Notes: generated by a model from the sequence alone, not told the origin. A DNA stretch of 64,000 nucleotides from Agapanthus africanus (GCA_030015575.1 JASDDO010000001.1:514161772-514225771), one strand, 5' to 3'. Numbered from the stretch's first letter, positions 25,146-36,994 are shown. A program made the numbers and translations.

Positions 25146-26315
25146 GAACGTCCTTGCAATAACAGCTTTTTGAAAAGTGTTCCAACAACATCAGATTAGG
25201 TTTGTTTTTTTTAACTTGCATTGATCCGAATCAATGAGTCCCATCAATTGATCACACCACAAAGAACGAAAATATACTGATGTACGTATATGCCACCCGT
25301 ATTCGCCACTGGGTCCCGTCATTACCCGTTAGGTTAGCTAACTAACGACAGAGCGGGGACTGGACTAGCGCGGATGCAAAACATATACAACATCTACTAA
25401 TATATATACCAATATATTATATTCGCTCAAGGCATGATAAAAATGCAACATCACAGAAATGTATAGCATCACAGAAACAATACAGATATCTGGGATCCCC
25501 GGGTTTCACAGAGCCACTAGTGAAACCCGACGTTCCCCTGGTCGTGTGGATAGCCTGCGCAATGAAATCCTAGACCCCTACGAGCGCGGCAAGTTACCCG
25601 CCAAAACCTGAAGCGAGGCAGCCCCCTTCAGCAACGTGAATGGACCACCCAGCACTTCACGGAATCCGGTAACTTGGGCACCCCTCCTGGGTCAACCTGT
25701 ACCCCCTACGAGTGCGGCGAATAGCCCGCCAATCCTAGAGTGAAGCCCCCTCCGTCTCAATGCCATGAGATGCGGGCTTGTCGCCTTCTAGAATCCGTCT
25801 ATCCGTGCACCCCTCCGCGGGGTAATCCTAGTACAGAAAGTAAAATATACATACAACGGGTACATCGACCGCAACCTGGCCGTGCCCCAAAATAATAATA
25901 CAAACAGGCAGTGACGGCAGTCCATATGTCGGACGCTCGCCCCGCAAAAACAAATGTACATAATACAACCACAACTGTACTAGCATTGCATCCAGGCTAT
26001 CCTCCACGACCGATCCGCAACATCACAGCAATACACAGAACATCAACGTGAAAGTCACGTTCGCAAATCCGTCTAACCGGGCTATAGCAGTTAGACAGGA
26101 TTTACCGATCAAGTGGCATTCACGGTCGCAGATATAATGTAAATACTGTGAACTAATGTGTTTAAAATATCCGATCGATCAAATTTTAACAAGTGGGCCT
26201 CAAAGTACTACTGTAGCACATCAAGAAATTCTGGGCCCAATGTTAATATTCCAAAAACCCTAAATTCCACTCAGGAGGCAACTGCAGAAATATGACACGG
26301 TGATCACACAAAGGT

Positions 26316-26361
26316 GCGGCGGAACCGCGGCGAGAAGGGGGTGTTTGCCGCGGTTCCGCGC
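26316..26361. repeat. Paired CCGCGG palindromes, A leader
   Basis: gcggcggaaccgcggc (26316-26331) and gccgcggttccgcgc (26347-26361), centres about 30.5 bp apart, about 200 bp downstream of the A primer site on the minus strand. Confidence 0.93.
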
Positions 26362-26562
26362 TCCTATAGTCGACTCACTGTGTCGAATTTTTACAGAACT
26401 CTTAGAACTTCCAGCACATTAGTTTTTTAGAACCTGAAAATTTTTTTAGACTCCAAAAAATTTCAACAGAAAACTGATGCGGTGAAAAAATGCGGTTTTG
26501 GGATTTTTGTTCGATCGGAATTGTAAAACACATTAGACAAAGCTAGACTAAGTTAATGGTGA

Positions 26563-26575
26563 GGCTTTGATACCA
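26563..26575 (-). other. A primer binding site (tRNA-iMet type)
   Basis: The minus strand reads TGGTATCAAAGCC, one mismatch from the initiator-Met primer site, one base after the LTR end. Confidence 0.85.
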
Positions 26576-26576
26576 C

Positions 26577-28828
26577 TGTAAGTGCACGGTGGCGCCCCGG
26601 CCTCCATCCCGAGGCCAAAATGCGGAAGCGGTGATAAACTTAAATTTTTTATGAACTGGCACCACCGTGCACTAATACCCGGATCGAACCATTAACTAGT
26701 CCTAGCTAACTACAAGATGGGGAAGAGAGATATACTGACTGATCTAAGTCCTCCGGTCTTCTCGTCGTCGTCCCAATCTCCTGCGGAATGTCCTGTCTCC
26801 ACCTCGTCGCCGGAAGTGCACCACATCGCTTACATCTTTTACGGGCTCCCACCTCAATACCGAGGCAACTCGGGCACGAAGCTGGCTAGTCGACGTGCCC
26901 AAGGTTTGCTGTAGAATGTGTAGTGAGCAAGTCTCATTTGGGGTTGTAGGGAGTTGCCTTTTGGTGGAGGAAATGATATGTAGTTTGGAGAGGGAACTTG
27001 TGGGAATTTTGCAACATGAAATGAACCAAACTCTCCCCTCCAAAAAATTGGGCAGCCCCCAAAGAGGAGTGGCCGGCCAAGCATTCTTGAATGGAGAGAA
27101 TGACAGAGAGGGAGCAAAAAAATGAGTGGAGCACCCCACAATGCAAGTGAGAGGAATCAAAAAGGCTATCATCAAAAGAAATGATCACAAGCCTAAACTA
27201 ACACACCAACTACCTCATCATCAACAACCATGATGACAAACTATCACCTCACAAAGTAAAGCAATCATGATAGAAGAAGAAGTCAAGGTCAAAGAATGGT
27301 GCAACCATCATGACACAAGAATATGCAAAGAACCCCTCCACAAATACTTATTTGCAACAATGCAAATAAGCCCTCCTCCACCAATCTTCGACCAATGAAC
27401 GACACAAAGCAAATTGGCCGAAACGGAAAGCAAACTGGCAACTCCAGAAAACTGGTCCCGTAATAAATTACAGGAAAACCCCGATACTGTGCATACACAC
27501 CCGCATTTGTATTCCGACCGAAATACAAATGCAATGAGACAAAAATCTACACTGTACTATACTAGGATCCGGCTTAAACCAAAGCCGGCTAGTATTATCC
27601 GTCCGATCCTGATCCGTGCAATACCGCACGTATCTGATCGAACCCTGCCATATATCCATACGGCCTATAGTACAAACTGTCCGATCTTGATCCGTGCAAT
27701 ACCGCACGTATCTGATCGGACCCTGCCATATCTCCATACGGCCTCTACAACTTTTTGCCCGAAAGTTGAGTAACTGAATATGGGGGGCTCTAAAGACTCG
27801 TCAACACCTTGGTTGTGGATTTAACCACAAGCACGTCAGAGGTATAAGACAATACGTAACGGGCTACCAGGTATTGACCAAAAGGGACGTCTGTGGGCGA
27901 ACCCAGCCTGACAACCCTACTGAGCCTGTCAGTGACAATATCCGTACAGTCCGGTCCGTTCGTCTATGAGTATCGCATGGCGGGCCTAGGGGGTTGGTAA
28001 AAGTCAGACCCCCAAAAGCGGTACAAGTCGTGTCGGAGTGTAGCCCAGAACACCCTGAGATACTACTGGAATACCTACCAGTAAATCTCCTTGCCTCGGC
28101 CGAGGGCCTCGTGTAATGGCTCTCCTAGACACAGCGTGACCTCACCCCCAATACCGGGAGAGACGAACCCCTGAAGATACGCTCACTGCCTCCATGTGGC
28201 TCGGGACTGTACCCAACTAAAACCTGTTTGCACGACTCCTTTGAGCCGTGGTAGGGTAGTAATCAAAGTACAGTGGGAACTCACACAAGACACATGACGA
28301 TCCCCAGGTCGATGAACTAACCTGTACACATGTCACCAGGGAACTGCCATCTGACGTCTGGTATATGACCAACTAGCATGTTCCCGACGAGTCCTGTCCG
28401 GTGTACTCATAACCTAATGAGCACCTGTATACATCTTAGGTGAACCAACTGACACCAGTGGCTTGTGAGACCGGCCACCGCCCCTCGTCGGGGTCTCGAC
28501 TATATACACTAGTCTACTCCGGAGTATCGATGCCCTGTCTCGAAACTCTCACGACTAGGGACCATTTAAGGATATGCTTATAGACTGCCAGCTCCCACGT
28601 ATATGATCGCCCTCATACTGCTGGTGGTCAAGCAAGAATCCTAAGGGCTCTACCAACGTGTAATAGCGACCTGTAAGGTCACCTAAAGCAGTACACGATG
28701 ATAAAGGTAAACCAGATAGCATACTATCATCTCGAGTAAGATTGTCCTATCGGGATAGGTCCTCCATCAATCATTGCAATCACGTACCTGTGACCTAATA
28801 ATTGACTCTGAGGGCACTATCTCCAACA
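26577..28828 (-). repeat. A 5' LTR
   Basis: It is 2252 bp, the same length as 10019-12270, with about 36 substitutions, mostly transitions. It carries the 78-bp duplication. Confidence 0.95.
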
Positions 28829-28833
28829 TCCCT
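28829..28833. repeat. TSD of element A, right copy (tccct)
   Basis: Matches 10014-10018 and lies in the C gag frame. Confidence 0.97.
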
Positions 28834-30262
28834 TTCTCTCTTGCACTCATCTCGGCTTTTAGTTGTGCAATTTGTGCTTCCATCGATTTGATATTATCAT
28901 TTTGAGAGATAATGATCTTCATCACATTCTCGATGGAAGATTGCAAACTTGCCGTCCCTTGGATGGATTGTTTCATGAAAGTATCCAAGGTTTGTGCTAG
29001 TGCAGAGGTATTATCTGTACCGGTCAATTGTAAAGGACTAGACGGTGCAAAAGTGTTGGCCGGATTTTGAAAGTTTTGTGCTTGGAAGGGGTGCTGACTC
29101 AATTGAAGTGGTGGCTGCTGTTGTGGTGGAGGGACCCTTTGGAAATTGTTTTGGGTTGGAACCGTGTTTTGAAATTGTGATTGGTTCCAAGAAAAATTTG
29201 GGTGATTCCTCCAACCCTGATCATATGTGGAGGAAGATGGATCGTTTCTAGGTCTTTGAAATGCGGCATTGGTATGCTCATGACCTTGAAACGGACATTC
29301 TTCCGTCAAGTGAGACGGATCAGAACAGCATCCACATACAGTTTTGGAGAGTGACATTTGATTTAGGGTGGCGGCTAAAAATTTATTTTCCATATTCTCG
29401 AGTTTCTTATTGATAGCTGCAATGTCAGCTCTAACTCCTATGGAAATATCATTGCCATCCCTAGACGATTGACTCACACCCTCCCACTGTAAAGATTTTT
29501 CAGCGAAATCTTCTAAAAATTTCCAGGCTTCCCCATCATCTTTAGTCATAAAGTTGCCTTGACACATGAATTCAAGGGGCTGTCTTGTGTAAGGAGTAAT
29601 GCCCTCATAAATGATTCGGCACAATTCCCATCTCGGGATGCCGTGATGTGGACATTGGACTAACAGATCCTTGAAACGTTCAAGACATTTTGAAAATGTT
29701 TCATTTGGAAGCTGGGTGAATTGATAGATTTCGCTACGGACTCGAGCTGTCTTTTGATGTGGGTAGAATTTCTTAAGGAATGCTTTGATGAATTCGTCTC
29801 AATTTGAAATGGAATGTGCGGTAGTGTTATACAGCCACTTCTCGGCTATATCGCATAAGGTGAATGGGAGAAGACGAAGACGTAAAGTATCCACATAAAG
29901 CTGTGAAGTACCCATCATTGCGCATACATTTTCAAATTTCGTGATAAACACGTATGCGTCTTCAGACTCGAGACCGTGAAATTTTGGTAGAAGGTTGATG
30001 TATTGGGGTTTTATTTGAAAATTTTCCCCGTTGGCTGGTGGAATGGAAAGACAGGTGGAAAGTAGACTTCATGTTGGATAGCACCTCTCTTGGAGGGAGA
30101 TGCGAGGTGGATTCTGCGCACCAACGGACGGCGGCAGAGTAGTGGAAAAGAAGTTCGATGGAGGTGGATCCATCGATGTGGGTGTGGTGGTGGGTAAAAG
30201 AAAGGGTAAATGTAGAAATACCGACTTTTGGGTCGATGAGGGAAACGCGGACTAACGGGCAC
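28834..30262 (-). pseudogene. gag: C gag, interrupted
   Basis: The minus-strand frame shows the same gag core as E: LPKFHGLESEDAYVF, LCDIAEKWLYN, AFLKKFYPHQKTAR, FERFKDLLVQCPHHGI and a zinc knuckle CGCCSDPSHLTEEC (29295-29336, CX2CX4HX4C). A Gln/Pro-rich region and a helical end (AQLKAEMSAREKG) follow, where A is inserted. The conserved Trp of NWDEF is TGA at 29799-29801 (TGG to TGA). Upstream of about 30040 the N-terminal part is out of frame relative to E. A stretch beginning ATG at 30262 retains some similarity. It is non-functional as it stands. Before the A insertion it read directly into protease. Confidence 0.9.
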
Positions 30263-31265
30263 TAGAAACCCGTGTCCAGCCTATCTTGCACTAAAAAGGG
30301 TTAGTACAAGTGGCAGCGTGAATTTATAATTAGGGGAAATGATGTATACGGTGTTTGCTTTGAAAAATGATACGGATTTTTTTTGAAAAAATGATGCAAC
30401 ACAACAAATGCAACAAGCAAAAACCCTAATTTTAGTGGTCACCTAGGTCCGGCTCTAGACCGCTCCTAACTGCCAAAAGACAAGTCGCGGGATAGAATCC
30501 TCCACTGCCTCTTTGTTCCCCTGTGGCCGGATAAGTGCCAGGTAAGTGGGAAGGTACTCCACTATGTAAGTAGTGGGCCTAATTAATAACCACTAGCCTT
30601 AGACACACTCGCCTTAGGCACCACAGGAAAACGCGGATAAGCAATGAATTACCCACGGCCTTCTTCTGTCCTAATTGAGCGCGACAGTGCTTAGAGTCAT
30701 CTCTCGATTTCTTTTAGTTAATGTGGGTCAATGCGGATTCAAGTTTTGTGGTTTTCGGGGCCTAGGAAGGGTAATGAAATCCCCACCTAATCTGAATTTG
30801 GTCGTGCCCCTTAATTTCCGTATTAATATGCAAACAACCAAGAATCAAAAACATGCACAAATTTTATTTTGCTTTCGCGGCGCTGCGATTATTTGCAAAG
30901 AAACCTGCAGAAAATTGTTAATTGGAGCAGAGGAGGAGGAAGATAAGAAAGTTAGGATTTACCTGAGAAATTTTGAAACAGTGATCAAGTTAAACTGCGG
31001 CGGATCCGCCGCGGATGTCCTCTTATGCCGCGGAATCGCGGTTCCTTCAGGGGATCACTGCACAGAATTTTGTGCACAGTCTCCTGTTCAACTCAAGAGC
31101 TCTCTGGACTTCTCTGAAAAATTTTATCCAAGCTCCAATGATTCCAGATTTCCTCGCAATCAAATCACAAAACACGTATTAGGGTTTGTACGAGTTTAGA
31201 TCTAAAAATTATAATGGAATAAATTGTTCAACTCAAATTTCAAAATACGAACAATTAGCGCACTA
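30263..31265 (-). other. C untranslated leader
   Basis: No gene is present. The plus-strand frame over 30675-31199 is antisense and lacks an ATG. The leader contains the palindrome pair at 30997-31042 and blocks conserved with the E leader. Confidence 0.8.
30997..31042. repeat. Paired CCGCGG palindromes, C leader
   Basis: The perfect palindrome gcggcggatccgccgc (30997-31012) and a degenerate partner gccgcggaatcgcggt (31027-31042), centres about 30 bp apart, about 225-270 bp from the primer site. Confidence 0.88.
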
Positions 31266-31283
31266 TCCCCGGCAACGGCGCCA
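31266..31283 (-). other. C primer binding site (tRNA-Asp type)
   Basis: The minus strand reads TGGCGCCGTTGCCGGGGA, two bases from the LTR end, as in E. Confidence 0.92.
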
Positions 31284-31327
31284 TTTGATTGATCTAATTT
31301 CTTGGATGTGTTTATCAAATCAAATGA

Positions 31328-31345
31328 TCCCCGGCAACGGCGCCA
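31328..31345 (-). other. Fossil primer binding site inside the C 5' LTR
   Basis: A complete copy of the tRNA-Asp primer site lies 62 bp from the functional one, followed on the LTR side by TT and a second LTR-end sequence TGATTG at 31348. Confidence 0.92.
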
Positions 31346-32770
31346 TTTGATTGTAAAGAATTCTTGTTGTGTAGTATGAAAATTGTAAAGAAATCACAAC
31401 CAAAAATTATTTGACCGTAATCAACTTCGGTGTCGGATGTAGATTGTAAGTGAGTGCGGATCGTCCACAGGGACAGTGTAATCGTTCGTCTTTTGAATTA
31501 GATGAGTCGAAACTTTAATGAAAAGAAAACAAAACAATTCATGATTTAAAGAATTGAAGTTCAAGAATTAGAAAAATCTAGATCTAATAACAAGAAAAAG
31601 ATAGAATCAAGAATTGATAGTTTGTTGATTTTTCCAAACCAAATATCAAGAATCGAAATGAGGCTCGTAGGAATCGATCGGATCTATAGATGTGATGTAA
31701 TCTTGCAATTACGTATTCTTATCCTTCGATGAATTGATACTAGATCGATGATGATCGATCGAGAATTAGGGATTTCTTGTGAAACTAGGGTTTCATCTTA
31801 TCCCTTGTTCTTTCGTCGATATCATTCATATTCTAGCCTCTAGTAAATTCAAGAAACGATCGTAAATCCTTAATTTCGAGCGATCATAATCAAGAAAGCA
31901 TCGCAACGAAACTAGGTCATCGATTCTTGAACTTGCTAGGGTTTACAAAACTCGTAGGACTTAAAAATCGTATTAAGATTTGTTATATCATCATTCTACA
32001 ATCGTCTCGACTCCTTTACGAGCGGAGTTTTACTCAAATATCACAACAAGAACAACAATTACAAATTGAGATCTAATCATGATGCAAGAATTTAAAAGAA
32101 AGCAAGATTAAAGAAATTCACCTTTTATTTATATCAACAATTTCATTACATTCGCTCAAGAACTACAAGAGGAAGAATTCGATCGTCGATTTGGCTTCGC
32201 TCGTCTCCGTGGGTCGCGGATCGGCTTGGATCACTTGCCCGATTGAAGATCGGCTCGGCTCCTAAAAGGTTGAAGGCTTCTTGCTTGATTGGTACTCAAG
32301 ATCTTGAATTTGGAGTGGAATTAGGGTTAGGGTTTCGCACAAGCCTTGTCACTAGACTTGTGGAAAAATATGATGAAGAAAGAGATTTAGAAAATGGGAG
32401 ATCTAGCTAACTAAAGATTGATTCCCTAAAATTTTTATTAGCCTTTAACCCTAGGTCTAGGCTCCTATTTATAGACATCTAAACCCTAGATCTAGGATTT
32501 CAAATTCTAAGTTTCCTTCCTAAAGTTTGTTGAGGAAATTTGAATTTCCCTCCAAAAGTTAGTTAGAGGAGAAGCTTCTAGATGTGATTAGTTAGAAGGG
32601 AGCTTCTAGAAGAGGTTAGTTAGGAGCTTAATTAAGATTAGCCTTGCTTAATCTTCTTTGCTGATCTGGCAGTAGCTTCGAGAGAATTCTGGAATTTGAC
32701 ATATCAGAAATGAATGTGGCCCTGAAATAGGAATAGTGCAGCAAAATTTGAGAGCTGATGTGGCAATACC

Positions 32771-32816
32771 GCCGCGGTTCCGCGGCGCAAGCTGGCTCCC
32801 GCCGCGGAACCGCGGC
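32771..32816. repeat. Paired CCGCGG palindromes, C 5' LTR
   Basis: Same as 6569-6614, centres 30 bp apart. Confidence 0.95.
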
Positions 32817-33204
32817 GCTTTTGGAGATTTAGGTCTTGGGCTCTCTGGTGCTTGCTTGGTCTGATGTATGGGCCTTTATTGTATATGTTGAATTTAATAT
32901 CTCCTTCTGAAATGCTACCAGATCTGAAATCATTGAGTTGGCGTAATTTTGATCAGCTCTTTGGTTTTTCTTCCGTATTTTCTTGCACAAACTCAAGAAA
33001 AGTGTTGCGCAAATACAGAAATGATGCGATGCCACGAAATGAGGTTAATTTCCCTTAAAGTGTCGGTTTAAAAGTCTAACACATGAAATCTGATATTTAA
33101 CGACTGATTTGCTAATATGTGAAATATGAGTACCGAACACTTCTAAATGAGTGCAAAAGATGGGGAAATTGCCGTGTTAAAAATACATTGTTTTCGACTG
33201 ATCA

Positions 33205-33209
33205 CCTAA
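33205..33209. repeat. TSD of element C, right copy (cctaa)
   Basis: Matches 5098-5102. Confidence 0.95.
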
Positions 33210-34193
33210 CATTACCTGATACACCATTACTTGACCTGACTTGATACATGTACACTACTCGACATGACTTGATACATGTACACTACTTGACATGTTACCT
33301 GATCCTGTTTCTAATGCCGAAAACCCTGACATGTTGTCCGATGGACATATCCTGTTGTTTGTATAGACAAATCTGTTTCTGCTTGATCATGTGTGGCATG
33401 AGCTTCAGACTTATCAATACCTGACTTGAACACATAACTTGGGGGTATGGGGAAATCAAGGATGTAACCAAACGTAACTCAAAGGGACATCTTATTGTTT
33501 GTCGTTTTTCCAGGCGTTATGGAATACCTATTGTTTGCCATTTTTCCAAGCGTTACAAAATACCTATTGTTTGCCATTTTCCCGGGCGTTATGGAATAAT
33601 TACCGATGGGTTACGATGAGGATTACATTAATTGATTTCGAAGACTTTAGAATAGATAACCCCGTAGCACAGTTTAGATATCACTGCACGTCACTTATAC
33701 TGATGTACTTCACTGTTACATATGTCCCTGTTATACTCTTATTACTGTTTATATTCATGCCTGCATATCCTGTTACCTCATGACTATATTATTGTTGATA
33801 TTATGACGTACTAACGTCTGGGTTTTGCATGGCCCAGATCCTCCACTTTTGCCGTAGGCCGTTCAGGAGTATCTCAGTCATCAGGCCAAGTAGTGAAGGC
33901 TTGTTAGTATTCTAGTTTAGTTTCTTTTCAGTACTTTTCATTGAGCCTGTATTTGGGACGTACATTCCAGATTATTATTGTTTATTGGATCTATTGCTTT
34001 CGCATTTTATTTCTTGACTCATTATTCTGAATCATGGACATGTATTAGATAGTTGGGGTTTTTTATTTCTACTGTGCTTGATATCTCTAGACGGCCATAA
34101 TGTGACTGTGGAGGGATTTTTCCTAGCCACAGGTAGCATGGTTGGCTCTGTCGCGTGCCGATCTTAGCGCACTCTGGTAAGAGGGGCGTGACA
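33210..34193 (+). repeat. D LTR1, second part
   Basis: It continues the LTR broken at 5102. It includes three tandem 36-bp units at 33494-33600, also present at about 41525-41630 and 48248-48355. It ends TGACA. The 94-codon frame over the repeats is open in all three LTRs but begins with TTG, so I do not call a gene. Confidence 0.93.
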
Positions 34194-34615
34194 GGGTTTG
34201 TTTGGTCTCAGAGCCATAGGATTTAGGTTAATCGGGTTTGATTCTTTTGCAGTTGGGTATTGGACCCAATACATGAATCAGAATACTCATGATTAGGAAC
34301 ATGTCCTGCCACTTTACCATCTTGCCATTCTTGAATATTAACTTCGTCCTGATCCTTACCTTGACGATATGCAAACCTCTTTGCATCTCGACTTGAGACT
34401 TTGGTTCCCTATTGTTTATCTCTAGGATTTGGGCGACTTGAGTGGAGTTATGTGATTGTAACTATGTACCGCGGCAAGGTTACAATGCAGTACTCTATTT
34501 AAGTAACTTAGAGTTCTAGTCTTGATTCATATCATTGATTCATGGTCATCATTCATCGCAAGTTTTGAATCTTGTTCATCATACTAATCCTCTTTGGTGT
34601 ATTGGCTGCAGAATC
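34194..34615 (+). other. D internal 1: primer site and leader
   Basis: tggtctcagagcc (34203-34215) is one mismatch from the tRNA-iMet primer site and lies nine bases from the LTR. The leader up to the gag ATG holds nothing else recognisable. Confidence 0.75.
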
Positions 34616-35219
34616 ATGGCGGACAGAAGTCTGAAGACATACCAGAGGCATGTGGATGACGCCGCCTTACTTCGAGTAATTCGTGGCTTGCTAGAGAACC
34701 AGAAACGTCAAACTGAGCTGAACCAATGGCAAGCCGAAGCTTTTCAGGAAGGTTTGCGGACCGTCCAGCAGTCCGCGAACAATGTTGTGGCCAAACCAAT
34801 AGAGCATGTGCGTACCGCGGCGGATTTCAGGAGACTTGGTCTGTCCGTTTTCACTGGTCTGGAAGAGCCGTTGCCAGAGGAGCAGTGGCTGGTTGATACG
34901 GAGAATTTGCTCGTTGCGGCACAGATTCCAGAGGATAAGGGAGTGGATGTCGTGCACATCCAATTAGTGGACTATGCCCGTGAATAGTGGCTTGTAGAAG
35001 AGACCCGTCGTACCAATGAAGAAACCAGTTTTGCCCGAGCAAAAAGGAAGGGTGTTGTGAGATTACTGCCAACGACCGGGTCACTATCGAAGAGATTGTC
35101 GTAAGAGGCTTGGACTTTGTCTTATTCGCGGATCAGCTGATCACACCATTGATACTTTTCTGTCAAAGCTACGTTTGAAGGATGATACTCAGAAGCCAGA
35201 GCAGAAGCTGATAACTTAA
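34616..35219 (+). pseudogene. gag: D gag, copy 1, deleted
   Basis: ATG at 34616 opens MADRSLKTYQRHVDDAALL, then a chromovirus-type gag N-terminal domain (RRLGLSVFTGLEEPLPEEQWL). The frame stops at TAG 34985-34987, where a Trp is expected. Copy 2 has the same stop, so it predates the duplication. About 470 bases of gag core are deleted after 35010 relative to copy 2, and the two zinc knuckles are disrupted. It is inactive. Confidence 0.85.
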
Positions 35220-35279
35220 GGACCTAATCAAGCTCGAGCCTTTAACCTGACGGCAGAGGAGGCCAAGGCTTCAGAGGAA

Positions 35280-35609
35280 GTCGTTTCAGGTATCCTACTT
35301 GTTCATGATTTTCCCGAATTAGCATTATTCTATTCTGGTGCATCCCATTGTTTTATGTCGTCCAAGTTTATTGCTACACACTCGATTACTTGCACAACCG
35401 TGTCTAGTTGTTGGGACATACACACTGGGAATGGGAAGATCATAGCTAGTAGAGAATGTAAGGATTGTTCTGTAGTTATTTATGGACGGGAGTTATTCGC
35501 AGATTTCTTGGTGATCGATACCGGCAGTTATGAAATTGTCTTGGGAATGGATTTTCTCGGCACTTTCCACGTTCACATTGATTGTAGGGCAAAGAAAGTG
35601 ATTGTCTAG
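35280..35609 (+). pseudogene. D protease, copy 1
   Basis: Retropepsin-like sequence with FYSGASHCF, where FDSGAS is expected: the catalytic Asp codon is TAT at 35331-35333. Downstream, VLGMDFLGTFHVHIDC is the second conserved block. It is inactive on this evidence. Copy 2 has a different change at the same residue. Confidence 0.85.
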
Positions 35610-35789
35610 ATTCCCGGACACCTTGAGTTTGTTTTACTGGAGGAAGCAGTTCTGTCGGACTAGTCGAATTTAGGGCTAGGCCGACAAACAATGTTCTTTC
35701 GTCGATGGAAGTTGATAAGGAGGAAACGCCAGCTGTAGTTTGAAAGTTCATGGACGTTTTCGAAGACATCTCGGGTTTACCGCCAAAAT

Positions 35790-36330
35790 GAGATATGGAG
35801 TTCGCAATCGATCTTGTTCCTGGTGCAGCGCCAATCTCAAAGGCGTACTATCCAATGGCACCAGTGGAGTTGGAAGAAGTCAAGAAGCAAGTTACTGAAT
35901 TGGTAGAGAAAGGTTGGATTCACAGCAGTAATTCACCTTGGGAGCTCCAGTTCTTCTAGTCAAGAAGAAAGATGGCACAAGGAGGATGTGCATCGACTAT
36001 CGAGAATTAATCCGGTGACTATTAAGAACAAGTACCCGATCCCTCGCATTGGCAAATTATTCGAGCAACTCTATGGTGCGAGGGTATTCTCGAAACTGGA
36101 TTTGCGATCCGGATATCATCGAGTCTGAGTTAAATCAAACGAATATTTGCAAGACTGCGTTCCAAACTCGATATGGACATTACGAGTATTTAGTAATGCC
36201 ATTCAGAGTCTCGAATGCACCGGCGATATTATGGACTTGATGAACCGAATCTTTTCACTGTTCTTAGACTAGTTTATTGTGGTCTTTATCAACGATATTC
36301 TGGTCTATATGAGGAAGCCATGAAGGGCAT
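35790..36330 (+). pseudogene. D reverse transcriptase fragment, copy 1
   Basis: Pieces of the RT fingers and palm appear in different frames: [31 protein letters not shown], and the catalytic block as FINDILVY, where FxDD is expected. In-frame stops and frame breaks are frequent. The sequence jumps directly to integrase C-terminal coding near 36390. RNase H and most of integrase are missing. Confidence 0.85.
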
Positions 36331-36389
36331 GTTGGACTCTTTAAGACATGTTGAGAACTTACATGTTAGACTTCAAGGTTCATGGGAGG

Positions 36390-36989
36390 ATCATCTACAC
36401 TTGGTGGGGTTTTTGTACAATCACAGCTTTCAGGCGACCATTCAGATGGCTCCCTTCGAGACGTTGTATGGTCGCAAGTGTCGCTCACCCATTTTTTAGG
36501 ACAATGTTGGAGAACGAAGACTGTTGGGACCGGATTTGATCGTGCAAACAGTAGAGAAGGTTAGTACTATCCGAAATCTTATGAAGGCAGGCCAAGATCG
36601 ACAGAAGAGTTGGGCCGATACATCAAGAAGACGTCTAGAGTTCACTGTTGGTGATCTGGTATTCTTGAAGATATCACCGACTAGAGGAGTGATTCGTTTT
36701 GGGAGTCGAGGCAAGCTTAGTCCTCGATTCGTGGGACCTTTCGAGATTATGGAGCGTGTTGGAGAAGTGGCTTATCGTTTGGCGCTACCACAATCTTTGG
36801 CGAATTTTCATGATGTGTTTCATGTATCTCAACTCTGTAAGTATGTTCGAGATGAAACACACGTGCTGGATCATTCGGAGCCGACCGTAAGAGCGGATTT
36901 GACCTTTGAGGAACGACCGATATCGATCGTTGATCGAAGAGAAAAGGTCCTTAAGAACAAGGTTATCCCTCTCATACTTGTTTCTTAGG
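36390..36989 (+). pseudogene. D integrase C-terminal part, copy 1
   Basis: It starts in the last part of the integrase core ([24 protein letters not shown]), then a C-terminal domain with GDLVFLKISPTRGVIRFGSRGKLSPRFVGPFEI and FHDVFHVSQLCKYV. The end ILVS is followed by TAG where copy 2 has TGG. S is inserted just after. The remaining tail is at 38731-38812, with a further CGA-to-TGA change at 38773-38775. It is a remnant only. Confidence 0.87.
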
Positions 36990-36994
36990 GTAAT
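36990..36994. repeat. TSD of solo LTR S, left copy (gtaat)
   Basis: It recurs at 38726-38730. D copy 2 has a single gtaat at the same point (about 45444). Confidence 0.95.

Larger units (their letters stand above)
21869..26562 (-). other. A internal region, non-coding, right segment
   Basis: There are about 4.7 kb without recognisable coding. It aligns with B 57640-62186 throughout. Direct duplications are visible: about 408-bp period (23443 and 23851), 138-bp period (24919 and 25057) and about 130-bp period (25575 and 25705). GC-rich structured sequence lies at 25490-25830. Conservation with B without open frames suggests a packaging or structural role or simply recent common descent. Confidence 0.75.
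10019..28828 (-). mobile_element. Element A: non-coding LTR retrotransposon (LARD-type, copia-like signals)
   Basis: Two 2252-bp LTRs (10019-12270, 26577-28828) flank a 5.7-kb internal region (12271-13297 and 21869-26576, split by E) with no recognisable gag or pol. Read on the minus strand, the LTR ends ACTTACA, then one base, then TGGTATCAAAGCC, one mismatch from the tRNA-iMet primer site. The polypurine tract before the other LTR reads caagtgggagat followed by TGTTGG. These signals are typical of Ty1/copia elements with long LTRs. By eye about 36 substitutions separate the LTRs (1.6 percent). B is a close relative. The element needs all proteins in trans. Confidence 0.92.
5103..33204 (-). 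mobile_element. Element C: Athila-like gag-protease retrotransposon, defective
   Basis: Two long LTRs (5103-7002 and 31286-33204) flank an internal region read on the minus strand: tRNA-Asp-type primer site, leader, gag, protease, tail, 3' region and polypurine tract. Element A splits it between gag and protease. By eye there are about 23 substitutions, one 20-bp indel and one 1-bp indel between the LTRs, about 1.2 percent divergence. No RT, RNase H or integrase is present. With nested DNA removed the element is about 9.3 kb. The primer site TGGCGCCGTTGCCGGGGA, the polypurine tract and the gag and protease sequences match element E, placing both in the Athila/Tat branch of Ty3/gypsy. It is non-autonomous. 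Confidence 0.93.
31286..33204 (-). repeat. C 5' LTR
   Basis: It is 1919 bp, about 1.2 percent different from the 3' LTR, with a 20-bp stretch absent from the other copy. TATA-like sequence is at 32473-32466. The palindrome pair is at 32771-32816, and the fossil primer site at 31328-31345. Confidence 0.95.

Noticed and set aside
10159..27141. Frames starting near 10159 and 26717 as genes
   Set aside because: They are the same A LTR-end sequence in two copies, with no domain and no upstream promoter context of their own.
30675..31199. A 174-codon plus-strand frame
   Set aside because: It is antisense to the C leader, starts with TTG, and crosses the palindrome pair and no known domain.
33494..33600. 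Short regular direct repeats as a CRISPR-like array
   Set aside because: The repeats are head-to-tail without unique spacers, in a plant LTR.
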